The position numbers were made by a program, and so were the translations under genes. The notes beneath the pieces were generated by a model. It saw nothing but the letters and a program-made list of their open reading frames with translations, searched no databases and had not been told where the DNA came from. Positions 4,712 to 8,088 of a DNA stretch of 8,088 nt are shown here, one piece after another (the stretch's first letter is position 1; each line of letters begins with the position of its first letter). The stretch spans positions 1-8,088 of the forward strand of contig UQMF01000042.1 in NCBI GenBank assembly GCA_900542145.1, in the 5' to 3' direction. The DNA is from an uncultured Oscillospiraceae bacterium. Lineage in GTDB: Bacteria > Bacillota > Clostridia > Oscillospirales > Ruminococcaceae.

Positions 4712-5589
4712 TAGAAATCCTCGTCAGCCGGAACAGGCGCAGGAGCAGGTGCGGGCTCCTCCGGCGCAGGCTCGGGAGCCGGTTCGTCGTGGATATCAAT
4801 ATCGGTGCTGAATGCGTTCTGCTGAATCTCTTCCTCGACGATGTCCGCGCGAGTCTGGGTATCATCGTATGTCCTGCTTACCGCCTGAGCCAGAAGGCTG
4901 CTGTCGTCCGAACTGTTTATGATGTACTTGCAGGCGCGGTTTACTACAGTCTTTATAGCCATGTCCTTTGTGTACTGACCGTGGGTGCTGTTCGCCTTAA
5001 TATTACCGCGCTCGTCCACGGGATTCATACGGGACTTCCGCCATGCAGCCTTTATTTCCTCCATCGTCATTACTGTTGTGTCTTCGGTGTCCCCACGGAA
5101 TATGGAGCAGTAAGCCGCGATGATCTTCGCCTTGTCAACATTCTCAAGTTTCTGGCGGTGCGTTGCGATGATCGTGTGTCCGCGGCGCTTCTCCATCTCG
5201 AAAGTGTCGCCCTCATACACCACATCATAGCAGATATCGGTGATCGCAGGGTCTACCATGCGTGCCACATGCATTGAGCCGAAATACGACCTCTGGAGCG
5301 TAAGCTTGTCGCCGTACGCGATGAAGTAGCACTGCTTCTTATCGGGGTTCAGCCCCTGGTAGAGCATGGACTGAAGCGCGTTAATAATGCTCGGCTTAGT
5401 GCAGTTCTCAAGCACCGGGCGCTTGTTGGTGTCTGTGGTTTCCTGGAGAATGAGCCACGCGGACTTCATTGCATTCCCGGCGGAATACCCGGCAGGAAGC
5501 ACCAGTTCTCCGCGGTCGGTGTATTCGTGCACCTTCCGCTCTACTATGTCGAAAACCTCCTGCTTAATTGTTGCCAGCTGATTTGCCAT
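4711..5589 (-). CDS. recT: RecT single-strand annealing protein
   Basis: RecT anneals complementary single strands and promotes phage recombination. The 292-aa product carries family blocks: KSAWLILQET (42-51), KPSIINALQSMLYQGLNPDKKQCYFIAYGDKLTLQRSYFG (65-104), AKIIAAYCSIFRG (154-166) and STHGQYTKDMAIKTVVNRACKYIINSS (201-227). The last 25 residues form a Pro/Ala/Glu-rich tail ending in the acidic tip DEDF, similar in style to the SSB tail encoded nearby. ATG 5589 is chosen because GGAGGATAAAGATC precedes it; an upstream in-frame TTG at 5607 would place the ribosome binding site inside the gene. It overlaps the DUF6011-like gene by 26 nt. No exonuclease of the RecE type is visible; the Rad50-like ATPase or the MBL protein may replace it. 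Confidence 0.95.
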   Translation of the reverse strand: MANQLATIKQEVFDIVERKVHEYTDRGELVLPAGYSAGNAMKSAWLILQETTDTNKRPVLENCTKPSIINALQSMLYQGLNPDKKQCYFIAYGDKLTLQRSYFGSMHVARMVDPAITDICYDVVYEGDTFEMEKRRGHTIIATHRQKLENVDKAKIIAAYCSIFRGDTEDTTVMTMEEIKAAWRKSRMNPVDERGNIKANSTHGQYTKDMAIKTVVNRACKYIINSSDDSSLLAQAVSRTYDDTQTRADIVEEEIQQNAFSTDIDIHDEPAPEPAPEEPAPAPAPVPADEDF

Positions 5590-5770
5590 GATCTTTATCC
5601 TCCTCAAAAAATGTTATCTGATCCGGGTCGGGAGCAGCGTGCTCGGCTTCGTACTTAGCCTTGCAGACGTGTCCCATACCGTGCTTCAATCCGTATTCCG
5701 AAAGCAGAATACCGCCGCAGCGCAAACACCGCGCCGCCTGGACTGTGAACCTTTCGACCTCCTGCTTCAT
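5564..5770 (-). CDS. DUF6011-like small zinc protein (68 aa)
   Basis: Starts MKQEVERFTVQAARCLRCGG. The pattern C15-x2-C18-G, then HGMGHVC (H30, H34, C36), resembles DUF6011, whose members carry 'RC.RCGR.L......GiGPvC'. One zinc is probably bound by the three cysteines and a histidine. The C-terminal third is acidic and contains QITFF (51-55), which resembles the sliding-clamp binding pentapeptide. Its position between the Rad50-like ATPase and RecT suggests an accessory role in DNA recombination, but this is inference. Its ATG overlaps the ATPase stop as ATGA, with GAGG 8 nt upstream. Confidence 0.75.
   Translation of the reverse strand: MKQEVERFTVQAARCLRCGGILLSEYGLKHGMGHVCKAKYEAEHAAPDPDQITFFEEDKDHGKSAGNN
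5587..5603 (-). promoter_or_regulatory. RBS/start module of recT
   Basis: Reads GGAGGATAAAGATCATG. It is the same as the module at 7767-7781 apart from two extra bases, and it decides the recT start. Confidence 0.8.
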
Positions 5771-7677
5771 GCTCCGAACCTCAGAGCCTTGTCCGCCTCC
5801 GAGACTATCAGCCTTACCGCCTGACCGTCCGAGGGCGTGAACGCTGTCACGCTTTCGGCATTGTCGCAGAACACCGGGAGCCGTACCCCGAAGTACTCGC
5901 CGAGCACGTTCACTATTTCGATTCCGGCATTGATACGCGCGGCGCTGTTCGCCTTTTCGTATTCCACAAGACCGCTTTCGCAGGGGATAAGCACCTTACA
6001 GATCTCCTGCAAGCCGCCGTTCTGCTGTTCGTGGAATAGCTTGAATTTCAGCGTCCTGAACCGGGAATTTATACGCTCGTCAAGCATGGAGACCTTAGCA
6101 CGGATAAACTGCTCGCAGAGATATTCGCCCTTTTCGCACTGGGCGTATTCCGCTGCAAGGGACTTCTGCTGCGCTTCCAACTCCGCAATCCTCTTGCGGA
6201 TATCCGAAGCCGCCCGAGCCTTGTAAAGCTTCTCCTTTGCCGCTGAGATCCTGTCCGCGATGTCCGTCTGGCTGTTCAGCAGTTCAGCGGGTACCTGGGT
6301 TTCGCCGGTATCCTTTACCGCCGCCATCTGCGCGTTGAGTTCGGCGTATTCGGCGGTGGATTCAAAAGCGCTGACCGGCTTGCTGTTCCGGAGGGCTTCA
6401 AGTTCTTCCTCGACGAGGTCACATCTCCAGTTGAGGTCATTCACCTGTGGAGTGATATTTTCAAGCTCCGTTTCAAGCGCGGCGATCATATCCTTGTGGC
6501 AGGTCGTTTTTGCTTTCGCAGCTATCGCAGAAAGCTCTTCGGATTTGCGCAGATTAAACTCGGCAACGGCTTTTTCAATCTGTTCAGGTGGGAGCTTCTG
6601 ACCGCAGCAGGGGCATATATCGCCGCCGCTATATTCCCGGGCGCGGATCTCAGCACATTCCGCCTGAAGCTTATTGCGCTGCTTCCTCATTTCTTCGATC
6701 TGGCGCGGCAGGCTGGACATCTTCACCAGCAGCGGCGATCTCTTGGAAAAGAGTTCGTCACGCTGTTCCATTCGCTCAGAAAGCCGTGTATTATACTCGC
6801 TGACGCGCTTGTTATAGTCGCTGAGATATTCCGTACGATGATGTTCAAGCTCCTGCCTGAGGGCGTTCCGGCGCTCATCGGCGGCGCTCGGCGTATTGTA
6901 GGCGGATATCTTCGCGGTGATGTCCTTTTCCTGCTGTTCCAGCGCGGAAATATCGGCTTCAACGGCTGCTGTTTCTTCTGCTGTAAGCGCTCCGGAAGCC
7001 GCGTTCTCGTTCTCGGTGATACGCGCCGGGATCGTGTCGATTTCCTTTTTCAGCGTGATTTTCCGGGATTTCGCGACCTTGAGGTAATCGTCTACCGTAT
7101 GACCGTCCAGCATTCCTGGCAGTTCGGAAATCTCCGGAGTAGAAGCGATCACGTCCTCGTCCCGGACATCTCCGCACATGTCAAGCAGAAGTTTCCGGCG
7201 TGCTTTCCAGTCCATGACCGCCGGGAAATACCCGACCGCTGTCAGCATGCGGAACTGCTCCGCTCCACCGAAAAGCGTTTCGATTTCGGCGTTGAATTCC
7301 TTTTCCTTGAGGGGAACGTCGTCCTTGTAATATGAGGTTTTCGTCCCTGTGAGCTGTGCAGTCACTTCTCCGCGCTTCTTCGTCCAGACCTCGGTCAGTA
7401 CGCGGCGGTACTCCGCGCCGTTCGTGAATTTCACTGTAACAGAGGTTTCAAGGTTATGTATCTTGGCGTTGGTTCCGTCCAGCGGTGCAGGGTCGAAATC
7501 CGCTGTGCCGGCGGCATTCTTCCCGGTGAACAGCCACGCGAACGCGTTCGCGATGGTAGTCTTACCCGTGGCGTTGTCGCCGTATACCGTGAGATCTTCG
7601 CCGTCCGGCGTTATCTCCAGCTGCTGAATTCCGCAGAAATTCAACAGCCGCATGGACCGTATTCTGTATTCGTTCAT
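5767..7677 (-). CDS. Rad50/SbcC-like AAA ATPase with zinc hook
   Basis: A 636-aa SMC-type ATPase. The N-terminal head opens MNEYRIRSMRLLNFCGIQQL and carries Walker A GDNATGKTT (33-41). Long coiled coils (about 195-345 and 365-530) flank a zinc hook CPCCGQ (C355, C358), where two molecules join. The C-terminal half of the head has a degenerate ABC signature (NSAARINAG, 577-585) and a Walker B region LPVFCDNAES (600-609), in which Asn follows the Asp; this DNAE form is usual in phage members. Rad50/SbcC proteins control an Mre11/SbcD nuclease, but none is visible here. ATG 7677 has AAGGAG 8 nt upstream and an ATGA overlap with the small upstream gene. The longer open frame to 7791 crosses that gene and is rejected. 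Confidence 0.93.
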   Translation of the reverse strand: MNEYRIRSMRLLNFCGIQQLEITPDGEDLTVYGDNATGKTTIANAFAWLFTGKNAAGTADFDPAPLDGTNAKIHNLETSVTVKFTNGAEYRRVLTEVWTKKRGEVTAQLTGTKTSYYKDDVPLKEKEFNAEIETLFGGAEQFRMLTAVGYFPAVMDWKARRKLLLDMCGDVRDEDVIASTPEISELPGMLDGHTVDDYLKVAKSRKITLKKEIDTIPARITENENAASGALTAEETAAVEADISALEQQEKDITAKISAYNTPSAADERRNALRQELEHHRTEYLSDYNKRVSEYNTRLSERMEQRDELFSKRSPLLVKMSSLPRQIEEMRKQRNKLQAECAEIRAREYSGGDICPCCGQKLPPEQIEKAVAEFNLRKSEELSAIAAKAKTTCHKDMIAALETELENITPQVNDLNWRCDLVEEELEALRNSKPVSAFESTAEYAELNAQMAAVKDTGETQVPAELLNSQTDIADRISAAKEKLYKARAASDIRKRIAELEAQQKSLAAEYAQCEKGEYLCEQFIRAKVSMLDERINSRFRTLKFKLFHEQQNGGLQEICKVLIPCESGLVEYEKANSAARINAGIEIVNVLGEYFGVRLPVFCDNAESVTAFTPSDGQAVRLIVSEADKALRFGA

Positions 7678-7769
7678 GTTGTCTTCTCCTTGCCCGTGGT
7701 TATTTCCTTCATGATATCCGCCGTGAGCTTCTCGCGCTCCTCCGGGGTGAGATCTTCGGCTATGATCAT
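7674..7769 (-). CDS. Tiny coupled ORF (31 aa), function unknown
   Basis: ATG 7769 opens a 31-codon frame starting MIIAEDLTPEEREKLTADIM and ending in KEKTT. It has an excellent ribosome binding site (GGAGG, 7 nt before the ATG). Its ATG overlaps the upstream stop as ATGA and its stop overlaps the ATPase start as ATGA. It would form one charged helix. It may be a real microprotein, or it may exist only to carry ribosomes from the upstream gene into the ATPase gene. I recognise no family. Confidence 0.55.
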   Translation of the reverse strand: MIIAEDLTPEEREKLTADIMKEITTGKEKTT

Positions 7770-8088
7770 GATTTATCCTCCATATCATCAAAGAACATCT
7801 GTCCGCCGTTTTTCTCGGCTTCCATGCGCTTCTTCTTGTATTCGTTGTACTGCTCGCGGTATCTGTAGCTGTCCCCGAAGATGTTCCAGGCAGCCTTTAC
7901 GACATTAGGCTCATACGGCTTGATTTTCTCCAGGTCTGCGACTGCCTTGTAAGAAATCGGGCAGCCGCAGCAGCCTGTTCTTGTCAGCCCGTACACCTCA
8001 TAAGCGTCGGAATACCGTACATCGTACTTTTCTTTGTACCAAGCCTTGTCCGCGTCGCTGACGTAGTACAGCGGACGCAGGCGGTACT
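7766..8088 (-). CDS. PAPS-reductase-family protein, C-terminal part (cut by window edge)
   Basis: The last 106 residues are visible and the frame is open to the right edge. The segment PLYYVSDADKAWYKEKYDV (5-23) followed by YEVYGLTRTGCCGCPIS (29-45) matches the C-terminal part of phage PAPS-reductase/adenine nucleotide alpha-hydrolase-like proteins, where 'W...d...' and 'YgL.RtGC.GCP' are conserved and the Cys pair (C39, C42) may hold metal. The nucleotide-binding SGGKDS loop would lie outside the window. Phage members are of uncertain function; sulfur transfer to DNA or nucleotides has been proposed because DndC is a relative. The protein ends GGQMFFDDMEDKS. An internal GTG at 7996 is not the start, since the family match continues upstream of it. 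Confidence 0.8.
   Translation of the reverse strand, partial: YRLRPLYYVSDADKAWYKEKYDVRYSDAYEVYGLTRTGCCGCPISYKAVADLEKIKPYEPNVVKAAWNIFGDSYRYREQYNEYKKKRMEAEKNGGQMFFDDMEDKS
7767..7781 (-). promoter_or_regulatory. RBS/start module of the 31-codon ORF
   Basis: Reads GGAGGATAAATCATG, close to the recT module at 5587-5603. It lies inside the end of the PAPS-reductase-family gene. Confidence 0.75.

Noticed and set aside
5590..5607. TTG start for recT at 5607
   Set aside because: The strong GGAGG would fall inside the coding sequence, and the ATG at 5589 is correctly spaced from it.
6496..7335. Long plus-strand open frame (279 aa)
   Set aside because: It lies antisense within the Rad50-like ATPase gene, has no family resemblance, and is expected from the codon bias of the real gene.
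7678..7791. Longer N-terminus for the ATPase
   Set aside because: The extension reads out of frame through the 31-codon gene, its sequence is not family-like, and the ATG at 7677 has its own ribosome binding site and the conserved N-terminus.

Overview
The window lies inside a tightly packed, single-direction gene block. Every supported gene is on the minus strand, so transcription runs from the right edge (8088) to the left edge (1). The gene set is typical of the early recombination/replication region of a tailed phage or prophage of Firmicutes, most likely gut Clostridia: a PAPS-reductase-family protein, a Rad50/SbcC-like ATPase, RecT, an MBL-fold hydrolase, SSB, a Lin1244/Lin1753-type (DUF4373) protein, RusA, an ASCH-like protein, several small zinc-ribbon proteins and the start of a DUF1492-type protein. 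Strong GGAGG ribosome binding sites before nearly every gene and the protein families fit that host group. No integrase, structural gene, tRNA or rRNA is visible, so the window cannot separate an integrated prophage from a free phage.

Right part (about 4016-8088, DNA recombination): in transcription order, the 3' end of a PAPS-reductase-family gene; a 31-codon small gene; a 636-aa SMC/Rad50-type ATPase with a CxxC zinc hook; a 68-aa DUF6011-like zinc protein; RecT annealase (292 aa); and an MBL-fold metallohydrolase (231 aa). These genes are joined by ATGA or TAATG stop/start overlaps, apart from a 26-nt overlap into recT, and are probably translationally coupled. RecT, the ATPase and the hydrolase probably work together in single-strand annealing recombination.

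Middle (about 2300-4015, replication and resolution): a short gap with a weak promoter candidate and a duplicated ribosome binding site, then SSB (141 aa), a DUF4373 replication-type protein with a three-copy ETPV repeat in its linker, and a RusA Holliday junction resolvase.

Left part (1-2303, accessory genes): a possible 14-codon mini-ORF, a 230-aa ASCH-like protein, five small proteins (four with Cys pairs, two resembling Lar restriction-alleviation proteins), and the N-terminal half of a DUF1492-type putative late regulator. Several of these genes share near-identical ribosome-binding/start junctions, which suggests a cassette array assembled by exchange.

Coding is continuous and no gene-free stretch exceeds about 70 bases. 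The main families are well known. The less explained items are the tiny coupled ORFs, the recurring junction sequences, the duplicated ssb start region, and the SSB-like tail on RecT.
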